Positions 16,588 through 25,698 of a stretch of 64,000 bases of DNA are shown piece after piece (position 1 is the stretch's first letter; each line of letters begins with the position of its first letter). Source of the DNA: Sporichthya polymorpha DSM 43042 (lineage in GTDB: Bacteria; Actinomycetota; Actinomycetes; Sporichthyales; Sporichthyaceae); assembly GCF_000384115.1 (NCBI RefSeq), contig NZ_KB913029.1, positions 1,274,907-1,338,906 of the forward strand. The letters are read 5' to 3'. The position numbers were made by a program, and so were the translations under genes. The notes beneath the pieces were generated by a model. The model made no database searches and was not told the DNA's origin. It saw only the letters and a list, made by a program, of their open reading frames with translations.

Positions 16588-17034
16588 CTATCCGCGGTCG
16601 GCGGGTCCGGGTTGCGCTGGGGGCGGTTGCGACGCGGGGGATTCGTCGGCGTGCTCGAGGATGTGGAGCTGCAGCTCGGCGACGAGCCGGTCGGTCGGGT
16701 CCTTGAGGTCCAGACCGGTCAGTTCCTGCATCCTCCGCAGGCGGTATCGAAGGGTGTTGGGATGCAGCAGCAACGCCTCGGCGGCCTTGGGCACGTCGCC
16801 GGCGTGGTCGAAGAACGCACGCAGGGAGCGGATGTAGTCCGACCGCCCCGCGGAGTCCATCCGACGCAGCGTGGCGACCGGGCCACCCAGCAGTTCGGGA
16901 CGTTCGGCCGCGATCGATCGGATCAGTCCGAGGATCGGGTGGCCGGCGTCCGACGTGCCGGTTCGGGCCGAGACGTGCGGGGGCGTCTCCTCACGCCCCC
17001 GCACGGTGTCTTCCATGGTCGGATCAGTCCTCAC
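16588..17034 (-). CDS. PucR/CdaR-type C-terminal helix-turn-helix protein, short
   Basis: A 148-residue protein containing only the C-terminal HTH of the PucR/CdaR family: [20 protein letters not shown] followed by [20 protein letters not shown] (about residues 70-110). Full-length family members have 400 or more residues with sensor domains, which are absent. The GTG at 17034 overlaps the acs 3' end by 11 bases; ATG 17016 is an alternative with GAGGA upstream. Being directly downstream of acs, it is probably cotranscribed and may regulate acetate genes, which is inference. Confidence 0.8.
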   Translation of the reverse strand: MRTDPTMEDTVRGREETPPHVSARTGTSDAGHPILGLIRSIAAERPELLGGPVATLRRMDSAGRSDYIRSLRAFFDHAGDVPKAAEALLLHPNTLRYRLRRMQELTGLDLKDPTDRLVAELQLHILEHADESPASQPPPAQPGPADRG

Positions 17035-18982
17035 TCGCCGCGCTGGGCAGCTTCTCGGAGATCAGGTTCATGACGGACGAGTCGGCGAGGGTCGTCACGT
17101 CGCCGATGTCCCGGTTCTCGGCGACGTCGCGCAGCAGGCGGCGCATGATCTTCCCGGACCGCGTCTTGGGCAGCTCGGGGACGACCATGATCTGCCGCGG
17201 TTTCGCGATCGGGCCGATCTCCTTGGCCACGTGGGCCCGGAGCTCGGCGATCACGTCGGCGCCGCCGTCGCCGGCGCTCTTGCGCAGGATCACGAAGGCG
17301 ACGATGCCCTGACCGGTGGTGGCGTCGGTCGCGCCGACCACGGCGGCCTCCGCGACCTTCTCGTGCGACACGAGTGCCGACTCGACCTCGGTGGTCGAGA
17401 TGCGGTGGCCGGAGACGTTCATGACGTCGTCGACGCGTCCGAGGAGCCAGACGTCGCCGTCCTCGTCCTTCTTCGCGCCGTCGCCGGCGAAGTAGAGGCC
17501 GTCGAAGCGGGACCAGTAGGTCTCCCGAAACCGCTCCGGGTCGCCCCAGATGCCGCGCAGCATCGACGGCCACGGCTCGGTGAGGACCATGTAGCCGCCG
17601 TGCCCGTTGGGGACCGACTTCGCGTTGTCGTCGACGACGTCGGCGCCGATGCCCGGCAGCGGCCGCATGGCCGAGCCCGGCTTCGTGGCGGTGACGCCCG
17701 GGAGCGGGCTGATCATGATCGCCCCGGTCTCGGTCTGCCACCACGTGTCGACGATCGGGGCCGAGTCCCCGCCGATGACCCGGCGGTACCAGATCCAGGC
17801 CTCGGGGTTGATGTTCTCGCCGACCGAACCGAGCAGACGGATCTTCGACAGGTCGAACTTCGCGGGGATGTCGTCGCCCCACTTCATGAACGTCCGGATC
17901 GCGGTGGGCGCGGTGTAGAGGATCGTGACCCCGTACTTCTCGGCGACCTCCCACCAGCGGCCCTGGTGCGGGGTGTCCGGCGTGCCCTCGTACATCACCG
18001 ACGTCGCCCGGTTCGCGAGCGGCCCGTAGACGATGTAGGAGTGCCCGGTCACCCAGCCGACGTCGGCGGTGCACCAGTAGACGTCGCTGTCCGGCTTGAT
18101 GTCGAAGACGTACTTGTGCGTGTACGCGCACTGCGTCAGGTAGCCACCGGTCGTGTGGAGGATGCCCTTGGGCTTCCCCGTCGTGCCGGAGGTGTAGAGC
18201 AGGTACAGCGGGTGCTCGGAGTCGAACGCCTCCGGGGTGTGCTGGTCCGACGCGGAGTCGACCACGTCGTGCCACCACACGTCGCGACCCTCGGTCCAGG
18301 CGACGTCCTGCCCGGTGCGCCGGACGACGAGGACGCTGCGGACGTCGGGGCACTTCGTGAGCGCCTCGTCCACGGCCGGCTTCAGCGCGGCCGGGGCCCC
18401 GCGCCGGTAGCCGCCGTCGGCGGTGATGATCACCCGCGCGTCGGCGTCCTGGACGCGGGACGCGAGCGCGTCCGCGGAGAACCCGCCGAAGACCACCGAG
18501 TGCGGGGCGCCGATGCGCGCGCAGGCGAGCATCGCGACGACCGTCTCCGGGATCATCGGCATGTAGATGCAGACCCGGTCACCGGTCTGCACGCCGAGCG
18601 CGATCAGCGCGTTCGCGGCCTTGCTGACCTCACGCTGGAGGTCGGAGTAGGTGATGGTGCGGGTGTCGCCCGGCTCGCCCTCCCAGTGGAAGGCGACCTG
18701 CGAGCCGTGGCCGGCCTCGACGTGCCGGTCCACGCAGTTGTAGGCGACGTTGAGCTTGCCCCCGACGAACCACTTGGCGAACGGGGCGCCGGACCAGTCG
18801 AGGACCGAGTCCCACTTCTGCTCCCAGGCCAGGGCGTCGGCCTGCTCGGCCCAGAAGGCGAGGCGGTCCTTGGCGGCGTGGTCGTAGAGGTCGGCCTGGG
18901 CGTTGGCCGCCGCCGCGAACTCGGCCGGCGGCTCGAAGCGCCGGTTCTCGTGCATCAGGTTGGACAGGGCGTCTGAGCTCAC
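17024..18982 (-). CDS. acs: acetyl-CoA synthetase
   Basis: A 652-residue AMP-forming acetate:CoA ligase, the usual family length from GTG 18982, which has GGAGG nine bases upstream. The adenylation motif is [11 protein letters not shown], the conserved WWQTETG lies near residue 410, and the C-terminal acetylation site [11 protein letters not shown] carries the regulatory lysine. It converts acetate to acetyl-CoA through acetyl-AMP. It lies 144 bp downstream of the acetate symporter gene on the same strand, so uptake and activation are adjacent. Rv3667 (acs) has the same neighbourhood in Mycobacterium. Confidence 0.97.
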   Translation of the reverse strand: MSSDALSNLMHENRRFEPPAEFAAAANAQADLYDHAAKDRLAFWAEQADALAWEQKWDSVLDWSGAPFAKWFVGGKLNVAYNCVDRHVEAGHGSQVAFHWEGEPGDTRTITYSDLQREVSKAANALIALGVQTGDRVCIYMPMIPETVVAMLACARIGAPHSVVFGGFSADALASRVQDADARVIITADGGYRRGAPAALKPAVDEALTKCPDVRSVLVVRRTGQDVAWTEGRDVWWHDVVDSASDQHTPEAFDSEHPLYLLYTSGTTGKPKGILHTTGGYLTQCAYTHKYVFDIKPDSDVYWCTADVGWVTGHSYIVYGPLANRATSVMYEGTPDTPHQGRWWEVAEKYGVTILYTAPTAIRTFMKWGDDIPAKFDLSKIRLLGSVGENINPEAWIWYRRVIGGDSAPIVDTWWQTETGAIMISPLPGVTATKPGSAMRPLPGIGADVVDDNAKSVPNGHGGYMVLTEPWPSMLRGIWGDPERFRETYWSRFDGLYFAGDGAKKDEDGDVWLLGRVDDVMNVSGHRISTTEVESALVSHEKVAEAAVVGATDATTGQGIVAFVILRKSAGDGGADVIAELRAHVAKEIGPIAKPRQIMVVPELPKTRSGKIMRRLLRDVAENRDIGDVTTLADSSVMNLISEKLPSAASED

Positions 18983-19126
18983 GTCGGGGTCCTCCGGGGT
19001 CGTACAAGGGGCACAACTGTGGATCCGGCAGCGAGGCGCTGCCGGCGACCGCGACCTCCCGGTACCCCGCCGTTGGGGCACCGGGAGAGCCGCGGTGAAC
19101 GAAGCACGAGGGCCGCCGGGGCAGGC

Positions 19127-20776
19127 CTAGTGCTGGGCCGCCTTCTCGGCACCGGCGCCGGTGAGCGCGCGGACCTCGAAGTTGCGGTACTTCTCGATGG
19201 TCTCCGGCTCCTTCGAGGTGAGGGTGCCGATAATCCCGAAGAGGAAGCCGGCGGGGATCGAGATGATGCCCGGGTTCTTCAGCGGGAAGTACGACCAGTC
19301 GTTGTTCTCGAACAGGGCAGTGGCGTTGCCCGACACGTTCGGCGAGAACACGATCAGGCCGACGCACACGATGAGACCGCCGTAGATCGCCCAGGTCGCG
19401 CCTCGCGTGTTGAAGCGGGGCCAGAACAGGTTGAGCAGGATCGACGGCAGGTTCGCCGACGCCGCGACCGCGAAGGCCAGGGCGACGAGGAACGCGATGT
19501 TCAGGTCTTGCGCGAACAGGCTGAGCACGATGGCCACGCCACCGATGACGAAGGCCGAGATCCGGGCGACCCGGACCTCCTCCTGCTCGGAGCAGTTCCC
19601 GCTCTTGATGACGTTGGCGTACAGGTCGTGCGAGAACGACGACGAGGACGCCAGGGTCAGGCCGGCGACGACCGCGAGGATCGTCGCGAACGCGACCGCG
19701 GAGATCAACGCCAGCAGGATCGCGCCACCGGCACTGCCTTCACCGCCACCGACTTCTTCCGCGAGCAGTGGTGAGGCCAGGTTGCCGGAGGAGTCCTCCG
19801 CGATGATCGCGTTGCGGCCGAGCAGCGCCGCGGCACCGAACCCGAGGACCAGGGTCATCAGGTAGAAGGAGCCGATGATCCCGATCGCCCACAGGACCGA
19901 GGTCCGCGCGTCCCTGGCGGTCGGCACGGTGTAGAAGCGGATCAGGATGTGCGGCAGACCGGCGGTGCCGAGCACCAGGGCCAGCGCGAGCGAGATGAAG
20001 TCGATCTTCGTCGTGCCGGTGAGGCCGTACTGCGCACCACCACCGAGGTAGAGGAACTCGCGCACCTCGGCGGCGGCCGCGTTGAAGCCGTCACCCAACT
20101 TCTCCTGGGCGTCCCGCTCCGAGGCCTCGGCGAGCATGCGGGAGATGTTGAAGTCGAACTTCAGCAGCGTCAGGAAGACGACGATGATCGTGCCGGTCAT
20201 GAGCAGACACGCCTTGACGATCTGCACGTAGGTCGTGCCGCGCATGCCACCGACGGTGACGTAGACGATCATCAGCGCGCCGACGGCGACGATCGTCAGG
20301 TTCTTCGCGGCGTCGCTCTCGGCACCGATGAGCAGCGCGACGAGCTTGCCCGCGCCGGCCATCTGCGCCAGCAGGTAGAAGATCGAGACCACGACGGTCG
20401 AGGTCGCCGCCGCCGTCCGGACCGGCTTCTGCTTCATCCGGTAGGAGAGGACGTCCGCCATCGTGTAGCGGCCGGTGTTCCGCAGCAGCTCGGCGACGAG
20501 CAGCAGCGCGACCAGCCACGCGACGAGGAAGCCGATCGAGTAGAGGAAGCCGTCGTACCCGTTGAGGGCGATGGCGCCGGAGATGCCGAGGAAGCTCGCG
20601 GCGGACATGTAGTCGCCGGAGATCGCGAGGCCGTTCTGGAAGCCGCTGAACCCGCGGCCACCGTGGTAGAAGTCGCCGGCCGCGGTGTTCTGCCGCGAGG
20701 CGATCATCGTGATGTAGAGCGTGAGCGCGACGACCGCGCCGAACAGGCAGACGGTCAGGGTCTCGGTACCGGTCAC
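19127..20776 (-). CDS. actP: cation/acetate symporter
   Basis: A 549-residue SSS-family symporter with 13 predicted helices. LAISGDYMSAASFLGISGAI and GTAGLPHILIRFYTVP are hallmark segments of ActP. The GTG start at 20776 overlaps the DUF485 gene stop by 4 bases, the classical yjcH-actP arrangement. It would import acetate (possibly glycolate or propionate) for the acs gene downstream. A second SSS transporter lies at 14173-15900, so the locus carries two. Confidence 0.95.
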   Translation of the reverse strand: MTGTETLTVCLFGAVVALTLYITMIASRQNTAAGDFYHGGRGFSGFQNGLAISGDYMSAASFLGISGAIALNGYDGFLYSIGFLVAWLVALLLVAELLRNTGRYTMADVLSYRMKQKPVRTAAATSTVVVSIFYLLAQMAGAGKLVALLIGAESDAAKNLTIVAVGALMIVYVTVGGMRGTTYVQIVKACLLMTGTIIVVFLTLLKFDFNISRMLAEASERDAQEKLGDGFNAAAAEVREFLYLGGGAQYGLTGTTKIDFISLALALVLGTAGLPHILIRFYTVPTARDARTSVLWAIGIIGSFYLMTLVLGFGAAALLGRNAIIAEDSSGNLASPLLAEEVGGGEGSAGGAILLALISAVAFATILAVVAGLTLASSSSFSHDLYANVIKSGNCSEQEEVRVARISAFVIGGVAIVLSLFAQDLNIAFLVALAFAVAASANLPSILLNLFWPRFNTRGATWAIYGGLIVCVGLIVFSPNVSGNATALFENNDWSYFPLKNPGIISIPAGFLFGIIGTLTSKEPETIEKYRNFEVRALTGAGAEKAAQH

Positions 20777-21126
20777 TGGGCACCTCCCCCGGTGTGCCGG
20801 GCGAGCAGGCCCTGCGAGCGCGGGTCGAGCTCGACCTCAGCGCGCTTCGCGTAGAAGTACGCGATGCCGAACGTCGAGACGAACTGCAGCAGGCCGAAGA
20901 TCAGCCCGACGTTGATGTGGCCGAGCACCTCCTCGCCCATGAAGTCGTGGGCGTACGTCGCACAGATGACGTACAGGAAGTACCAGGCCATGAAGCCCAG
21001 CACGAGGGGGAAGACCAGGCGCTTGAATCTGCGCCTCAGTTCGGCGAACTCGGGGTCGTTGTAGATGGCTTCGTGTTCGCGGTCCATGCCGGTCGGCGAC
21101 CGGCCCGGCTCATCGACTTGGGCCAC
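20773..21126 (-). CDS. DUF485 membrane protein (YjcH-like)
   Basis: A 117-residue DUF485 protein: EFAELRRRFKRLVFPLVLGF leads into the first helix, and LGHINVGLIFGLLQFVSTFG contains the second, ending with YFYAKRAEVELDPRS. The GTG at 21126 has AAGGGAG seven bases upstream. It is the promoter-proximal gene of the actP operon, overlapping actP by 4 bases. Members accompany acetate symporters; a direct transport role is not established. Confidence 0.93.
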   Translation of the reverse strand: MAQVDEPGRSPTGMDREHEAIYNDPEFAELRRRFKRLVFPLVLGFMAWYFLYVICATYAHDFMGEEVLGHINVGLIFGLLQFVSTFGIAYFYAKRAEVELDPRSQGLLARHTGGGAQ

Positions 21127-21822
21127 GGGGGTACTCCCTTTGTCGCGGTTGTTCGCACTCGTGCGGGGTCGCGCGACACCTTAGGTGCGCTGCATCACGC
21201 TGTGACCGTTGTCGCAACGGCCAAACGTTCGCGCGCCCCATACGTGCGCCGGACGGTGCTCCGCGCCCGTTGGGCGAGCCGTCTGTTACGACGAATGGTC
21301 ACGTTTCCTGCGCCCAGTGGACGATCTTTCTCAGGAAGCGCGGGAATACGTCTCGACGTCAAGAGATCGTCTCGCGGACCGCAGCCGCGAGCCTGAGACC
21401 TGGGTCACGGCCGCATCTCGGCGTGATTCAGCGCACCGTGCTCGCAGGTGCGAGCAAAACCGCCGCGGATACCACCGTTTTGAGGGGAAAGCGGTCAATA
21501 CTTGTTCGTCCGTACAAATGATGTACGCCACACCCCCCGTTCGGCGCAAAAACCTACCGCTCGTCGATGCCAGGAATGTCCGACATTGCCGTCCGGACTT
21601 TCCTGAGAAACCGTCCTGGTTGGAGGCGTCCCGCCCCGGAAGTTCCATGTCCGTGTTCAGCCCCTGTTACATCGGACACATCCGGAGCGATACGTCACCA
21701 AGCCCTTCGCCCGGAGGGCTGCACGCTCCTATCCACCTCGTCGCCCGGCGGAGCGAACCTCCCCGTACACCGCGACGAGCCTGATGCCGGTCTCCCCCGA
21801 GCCGGCGTGAAGGGAACGGTTC
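21127..21822. other. 696-bp divergent intergenic region with several palindromes
   Basis: This region lies between the DUF485-actP operon (minus) and the molybdenum hydroxylase genes (plus). I see no convincing gene. Palindromes include CCGTTG-TCG-CAACGG at 21206-21220 (near the actP operon start), CGTACA-AATGA-TGTACG at 21511-21527, and TGTC-C-GACA at 21577-21585. A small hairpin (AGCCCT/AGGGCT) lies near 21700. The region is long for this compact genome and may be a complex regulatory zone or hold a small RNA. Confidence 0.55.
21511..21527. promoter_or_regulatory. 17-bp inverted repeat, candidate operator
   Basis: CGTACA and TGTACG form perfect 6-bp arms around AATGA. The size suits a dimeric TetR, GntR or MarR-type regulator. 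It lies about 300 bp upstream of the molybdenum hydroxylase gene and about 390 bp from the actP operon. Confidence 0.4.
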
Positions 21823-24213
21823 ATGTCACCAACACCCAGCCCCGACTCCGCGGCCATCGCTGAGTCACCCGTCGAGACGCCGAGGGGTACCACCCGTCGT
21901 CAGTTCGTCGGATACGTCCTGGCCGGCACCACGCTGGCCGTCACCGCTGATGTCGCCTGGGAGACCGCCGCCCCCAGCACCGCCCACGCAGCCGGTGCAT
22001 CGCCCATTCCGAGCAACCCGACCCTCTCGGACAACTACGACTTCCTGGACGCGTACCGGGATTCGTGCCTTCCGACGAACCACCACCTGAAGATCGACGT
22101 CACGCCTGACGGCAAGGCGCACTTCGCGATTCCGCGCCAGGAAGCCGGCCAGGGCATCACCACCTCGTTCGCGCAGGTCATTGCCGACGAGATGGACATG
22201 CCGATCGAGAACGTCGTGTGCACCCTCGAGGACGCCCGTCCCGAGCTGGTCTTCAACATGCTGACCGGTGGTTCGACGTCGCACTTCTCGCTGTGGATGC
22301 CCATGAAGACCATGGCCGCCACCGCCCGTACCGCTCTCGCCACCGCCGCGGCCGAGAAGTGGGGCGTTCCGGTGTCCTCGGTCAAGACCCGTGACGGCGC
22401 CGTGTTCGGCCCCGACGGTCAGATGGCCACCTACGGCTCCCTCTCCGAGCTCGCCGCGTCGCGCGTCACCAAGCCGCTCGACGTCAAGCTCAAGAGCAAG
22501 CCCGGCAAGTACATGGGTCAGAGCATCGGCCGCGTCGACGCTCTCGACATCGTGCAGGGCAAGAAGCAGTTCGCGATGGACCTCAAGGTCCCGAACGCGA
22601 TGCCGACGATGGTCTGCCGTCCGCCGACACTGAACGGCACCGTGCAGTCGATCGAGAACCTCGAGCAGGTCAAGGCGATGCCGGGTGTCACCGACGTCGG
22701 CGCGATCTCCCGCGGTGTGGCCGTCCGTGCGCGCACGTTCGGTCAGTGCATCGACGCCATCCGCGCCCTGAAGGTCACGTGGGGCGCCGGCACCATCGAC
22801 AACGAGAACAACGAGTCGCTCACCGCCAAGGTGGCCTCGGTCCTCCTTCCGATCGCCCCGGCCCTCCCCTCGGACGAGGTCATCGAAGAGGACTACGTCT
22901 ACCACTACCGCAGCGGTTCTCCCCTGGAGACGAACTGCGCCGTGGCCGACGTGCGTGGCGACACCGCTGAGGTGTGGGCCGCTCACAACATGCCGATCGT
23001 CACCCTCCAGCGCATCGCGCTGATGCTGAACATCCCCGAGGACAACGTGGTCGTGCACTGCACCACCGCGGGTGGCTCCTTCGGTCGGCACCTGTTCTCG
23101 GACGCCTCCTACGAGGCCGTCGAGGCCAGCAAGCTGTTCGGCAAGCCGGTCCGGCTCATGTACCACCGCTCGGACGACGCTCGCCACGGCCGCATGCACC
23201 CGATGATGGTCAACCGGGTTCGCATGACCAAGAACGGCAACAGCATCACCAGCTTCACCATGAGCAGCGCTTCCAGCGCCTGCGACTGGACCCACGGTCT
23301 CGGCGAGATCATCTCCGGTTCGGCGACCGCCCAGGACCCGCGTCTTGGCTTCTCCGGCAACAAGGAGATCGGCAACCTCTCGATAGCCGTGGCCTTCTAC
23401 CAGCTCGTGACGAGCGTGCCGTACAACTTCGGCAGCACGGCCGTCTACCTGAACGAGATCTTCGCGTACGACACGCTGCCGACCTCCGCGGTCCGCAACG
23501 TGTACTCGCCGGACACCGGCTGCGCCCGCGAGATCCACGTCTCGAAGGTGGCTGACGCCTTTGGCATGGACGACTACGAGTTCCGTCGTGCGTTCGCCAA
23601 GGACGACGGCTGGCGTGCGGTGCTCGACAAGGCCGCCGAGGCCGGTAACTGGGGCCGCACGATGCCGGAGGGCACTGCCCAGGCCATCGCGCTGCACAGT
23701 GAGTACCAGTGCAAGGTCGCCTGCTTCATGGAGATCGACGCTCGGCCGGCCATGGTCAACCGGAAGATCCGGGAGGCCTACACCGGTCCGCGTATCACCA
23801 AGGCGATCATGGCCGTTGACGCGGGCCGCGTGATCAACCCGCGCAACTTCCAGGCCAACATGATGGGTGGCTGCATGGACGGCATCGCGCAGGCGCTGAC
23901 CGCCAGCTGCCACATCGAGGACGGCCTGCCGCTCGAGGCGTCGTGGGACAACTACCGGTACACCCGGCAGTGGAACGTTCCCTACGTCTTCGAGTGCCAC
24001 CTGATGCCGGACAACCGTGAGATCGGTGGTGGCGCCGGCGAGACCGGTGTGGCCGCCGGCCAGGCGGCTGCCTCCATCGCGTGGGGCCGCGCCAAGGGCA
24101 CGCTCCCGACCATCAACCCGGTCAACTTCAACGACCCCCTCGGGTTCGTGGTCAAGCCCAAGGTTCCGCCGATCCCGCAGTCGCCCGTCAATGGCCGTCG
24201 GTTCGCGCGCTGA
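21823..24213 (+). CDS. Tat-exported molybdopterin-binding hydroxylase subunit (IorB-like)
   Basis: A 796-residue large subunit of the xanthine dehydrogenase/aldehyde oxidase family, closest in layout to isoquinoline 1-oxidoreductase beta subunits. A twin-arginine signal (TTRRQFVGYVLAGTTLAVTA, residues 23-42) ends in AHAAGA, so export is likely. The Mo-pterin region includes TTAGGSFGRHLFSD, and the catalytic Glu lies in GGGAGETGVAAGQ near the C-terminus. The start has AAGGGA upstream. The iron-sulfur subunit follows at 24240. No FAD subunit or maturation gene (XdhC) is nearby, fitting the two-subunit Ior type that passes electrons to a membrane acceptor. The substrate, probably an N-heterocycle or aldehyde, is unknown. 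Confidence 0.9.
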   Translation: MSPTPSPDSAAIAESPVETPRGTTRRQFVGYVLAGTTLAVTADVAWETAAPSTAHAAGASPIPSNPTLSDNYDFLDAYRDSCLPTNHHLKIDVTPDGKAHFAIPRQEAGQGITTSFAQVIADEMDMPIENVVCTLEDARPELVFNMLTGGSTSHFSLWMPMKTMAATARTALATAAAEKWGVPVSSVKTRDGAVFGPDGQMATYGSLSELAASRVTKPLDVKLKSKPGKYMGQSIGRVDALDIVQGKKQFAMDLKVPNAMPTMVCRPPTLNGTVQSIENLEQVKAMPGVTDVGAISRGVAVRARTFGQCIDAIRALKVTWGAGTIDNENNESLTAKVASVLLPIAPALPSDEVIEEDYVYHYRSGSPLETNCAVADVRGDTAEVWAAHNMPIVTLQRIALMLNIPEDNVVVHCTTAGGSFGRHLFSDASYEAVEASKLFGKPVRLMYHRSDDARHGRMHPMMVNRVRMTKNGNSITSFTMSSASSACDWTHGLGEIISGSATAQDPRLGFSGNKEIGNLSIAVAFYQLVTSVPYNFGSTAVYLNEIFAYDTLPTSAVRNVYSPDTGCAREIHVSKVADAFGMDDYEFRRAFAKDDGWRAVLDKAAEAGNWGRTMPEGTAQAIALHSEYQCKVACFMEIDARPAMVNRKIREAYTGPRITKAIMAVDAGRVINPRNFQANMMGGCMDGIAQALTASCHIEDGLPLEASWDNYRYTRQWNVPYVFECHLMPDNREIGGGAGETGVAAGQAAASIAWGRAKGTLPTINPVNFNDPLGFVVKPKVPPIPQSPVNGRRFAR

Positions 24214-24239
24214 CCTGACTACGAAGAAAGGAGAGATCC

Positions 24240-24716
24240 GTGCCTAAGCACTCGTTCGTCCTGAACGGTAAGAAGGTCAGCGTTGACATCGAGAACAACG
24301 TCCGCATGCTGTGGGTTTTGCGTGACGTCCTTGGTGTGACCGGCCCGAAGTACGGCTGTGGTATCCGTGTGTGCCAGGCCTGCACCTCCCACCTGAACGG
24401 CAAGCACTTCAACCCGTGCTCCGTTCCGGTCTCGGACATCAAGTCCTCCGACCGGATCACCACGATTGAGGGCCTCGCCAAGACGGCCAAGGGCAGCCTG
24501 CACCCGGTCCAGGAAGCCTGGATCAAGTACGACGTCGCCCAGTGCGGTTACTGCCAGCCCGGCCAGATCATGGCCGCGACTGCGCTGATCAACCGTGTGA
24601 AGAAGTCCGGCCGCAAGATCTCCGAGGCCGACCTCGACACGCTGCGCAACGTCTGCCGCTGCGGCACCTACCCCCGCATCCGCGAGGCTGTGAAGTACGC
24701 CGCGAGCAAGATGTAA
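24240..24716 (+). CDS. [2Fe-2S]-binding small subunit of molybdenum hydroxylase (IorA-like)
   Basis: A 158-residue protein with two [2Fe-2S] sites. The plant-ferredoxin-like N-terminal site is KYGCGIRVCQACTSHLNG plus a later Cys in NPCSVPV; the C-terminal site is CGYCQPGQIM with NVCRCGTYPRIREA. The GTG start at 24240 has AAGGAG upstream, 26 bp after the large subunit. It has no signal peptide and would travel with the Tat-exported large subunit by piggyback export. It is followed by a strong terminator. Confidence 0.93.
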   Translation: MPKHSFVLNGKKVSVDIENNVRMLWVLRDVLGVTGPKYGCGIRVCQACTSHLNGKHFNPCSVPVSDIKSSDRITTIEGLAKTAKGSLHPVQEAWIKYDVAQCGYCQPGQIMAATALINRVKKSGRKISEADLDTLRNVCRCGTYPRIREAVKYAASKM

Positions 24717-24750
24717 CGAGCTAGTCGCGCACCACTCGGGGGTGCACGCG

Positions 24751-24785
24751 CGGCCCCCCGTCCGGCTCAGCCGGGCGGGGGGCCG
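24751..24785 (+). terminator. terminator after the molybdenum hydroxylase operon
   Basis: Near-perfect stem of about 15-17 bp: CGGCCCCCCGTCCGGCT pairs with AGCCGGGCGGGGGGCCG with one G-T pair. It lies 34 bp after the stop of the iron-sulfur subunit and just before the end of the converging lipoprotein gene, so it may serve both strands. Confidence 0.8.
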
Positions 24786-24802
24786 TGACCGTTAACGGCC
24801 CG

Positions 24803-25561
24803 TCAGGTCCCAGAGGGGCTGGCGGTCTCGCTGCCGCTGCCCGACGAACCGCCGTCCTCCTCGTAACCGCAGGCGATCAGCGTCTCGCCGATGTACTGGT
24901 CGGCGTCGTCGCGGCCGGCGATGAGGGTGTACATCGTCGTGCGGAAGTTCTGGTCGTCGAGGGACTGGAGCTTGGCGACGAAGCAGCTGCGGACGTCGGG
25001 GTCGTCGATCGGGCCGCCCTCGCCCTCCTGGTAGTTCGTCCCGAACCCGGTGGCGAGGACCGAACGCAGGTAGTCGATGCTCCACTCGGACAGACGCCAG
25101 CCGGTCGCGTCCTTGGTGAACCGCCACGCGCCCTCGGCGCCGTCGGTGCTGCCGCCCTTGATCGCCACGACGGCGGAGGCGGAGTCGCCGGTGACGACGA
25201 CGTCGCTCAGCTCGGCGCCGGTCGGGTCGTTGTCGTCGTCGGAGTCGTCGTCCTCCTCCTGACAGCTCTCCTGGCCGCCGAAGACGGCGAGCACGAACCC
25301 GGAGGTGGCGAGCTCCTCGCACTTCCGCTTCAGGTCGTCGGTGGTGAGGATCTCGACGGTCAGGGTGGTCAGCGCCTCGACGTCGGCCTCCGACGCCGAC
25401 GGCGTGGGCTCGGGAGTGGCGCTCGCGGAGGCGGTCGCGGCGGGCGTGCTGACCGCCTCGTTGTCGTCGTCGTCGTTCGCGCAGGCGCTCAGGACGAGGA
25501 CCGCGCACGACGCGGCCACGACCGCCCGGAAGGCGGCCGTGCGGCGGCGGGGTCGGGCCAT
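24803..25561 (-). CDS. secreted lipoprotein of unknown function
   Basis: A 252-residue lipoprotein. The signal peptide MARPRRRTAAFRAVVAASCA ends in the lipobox LSAC. It is followed by a DDDDN and Thr/Ser/Pro-rich linker, then a folded domain of about 180 residues with an acidic EEDDDSDDD stretch near residue 135 and four further cysteines (KRKCEEL, QESCQEE, VRSCFVA, LIACGYE) that could form two disulfides. ATG 25561 with GGAG upstream is preferred to longer starts. I do not recognise the family. Confidence 0.8.
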   Translation of the reverse strand: MARPRRRTAAFRAVVAASCAVLVLSACANDDDDNEAVSTPAATASASATPEPTPSASEADVEALTTLTVEILTTDDLKRKCEELATSGFVLAVFGGQESCQEEDDDSDDDNDPTGAELSDVVVTGDSASAVVAIKGGSTDGAEGAWRFTKDATGWRLSEWSIDYLRSVLATGFGTNYQEGEGGPIDDPDVRSCFVAKLQSLDDQNFRTTMYTLIAGRDDADQYIGETLIACGYEEDGGSSGSGSETASPSGT

Positions 25562-25698
25562 GGTGGTGCTCCTTGTTCCGGACCGGTGGACGAAGAACCG
25601 GTGCGCTGGTGGGGTGGGTGACGCGGGGCGGTACTCGGCCGTACCGATCGGGTCGTCGAGCACGATTGTGAGGCCACGCCTAGACTGATCGATCAGGA

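Noticed and set aside
16871-18976. Long plus-strand frame opposite acs (and similar frames opposite the Mo-hydroxylase, nhaA, marP-nth and ponA2 genes)
   Set aside because: These mirror real genes with strong third-position GC bias; their translations are repetitive and lack domains, while the sense genes are complete and conserved.
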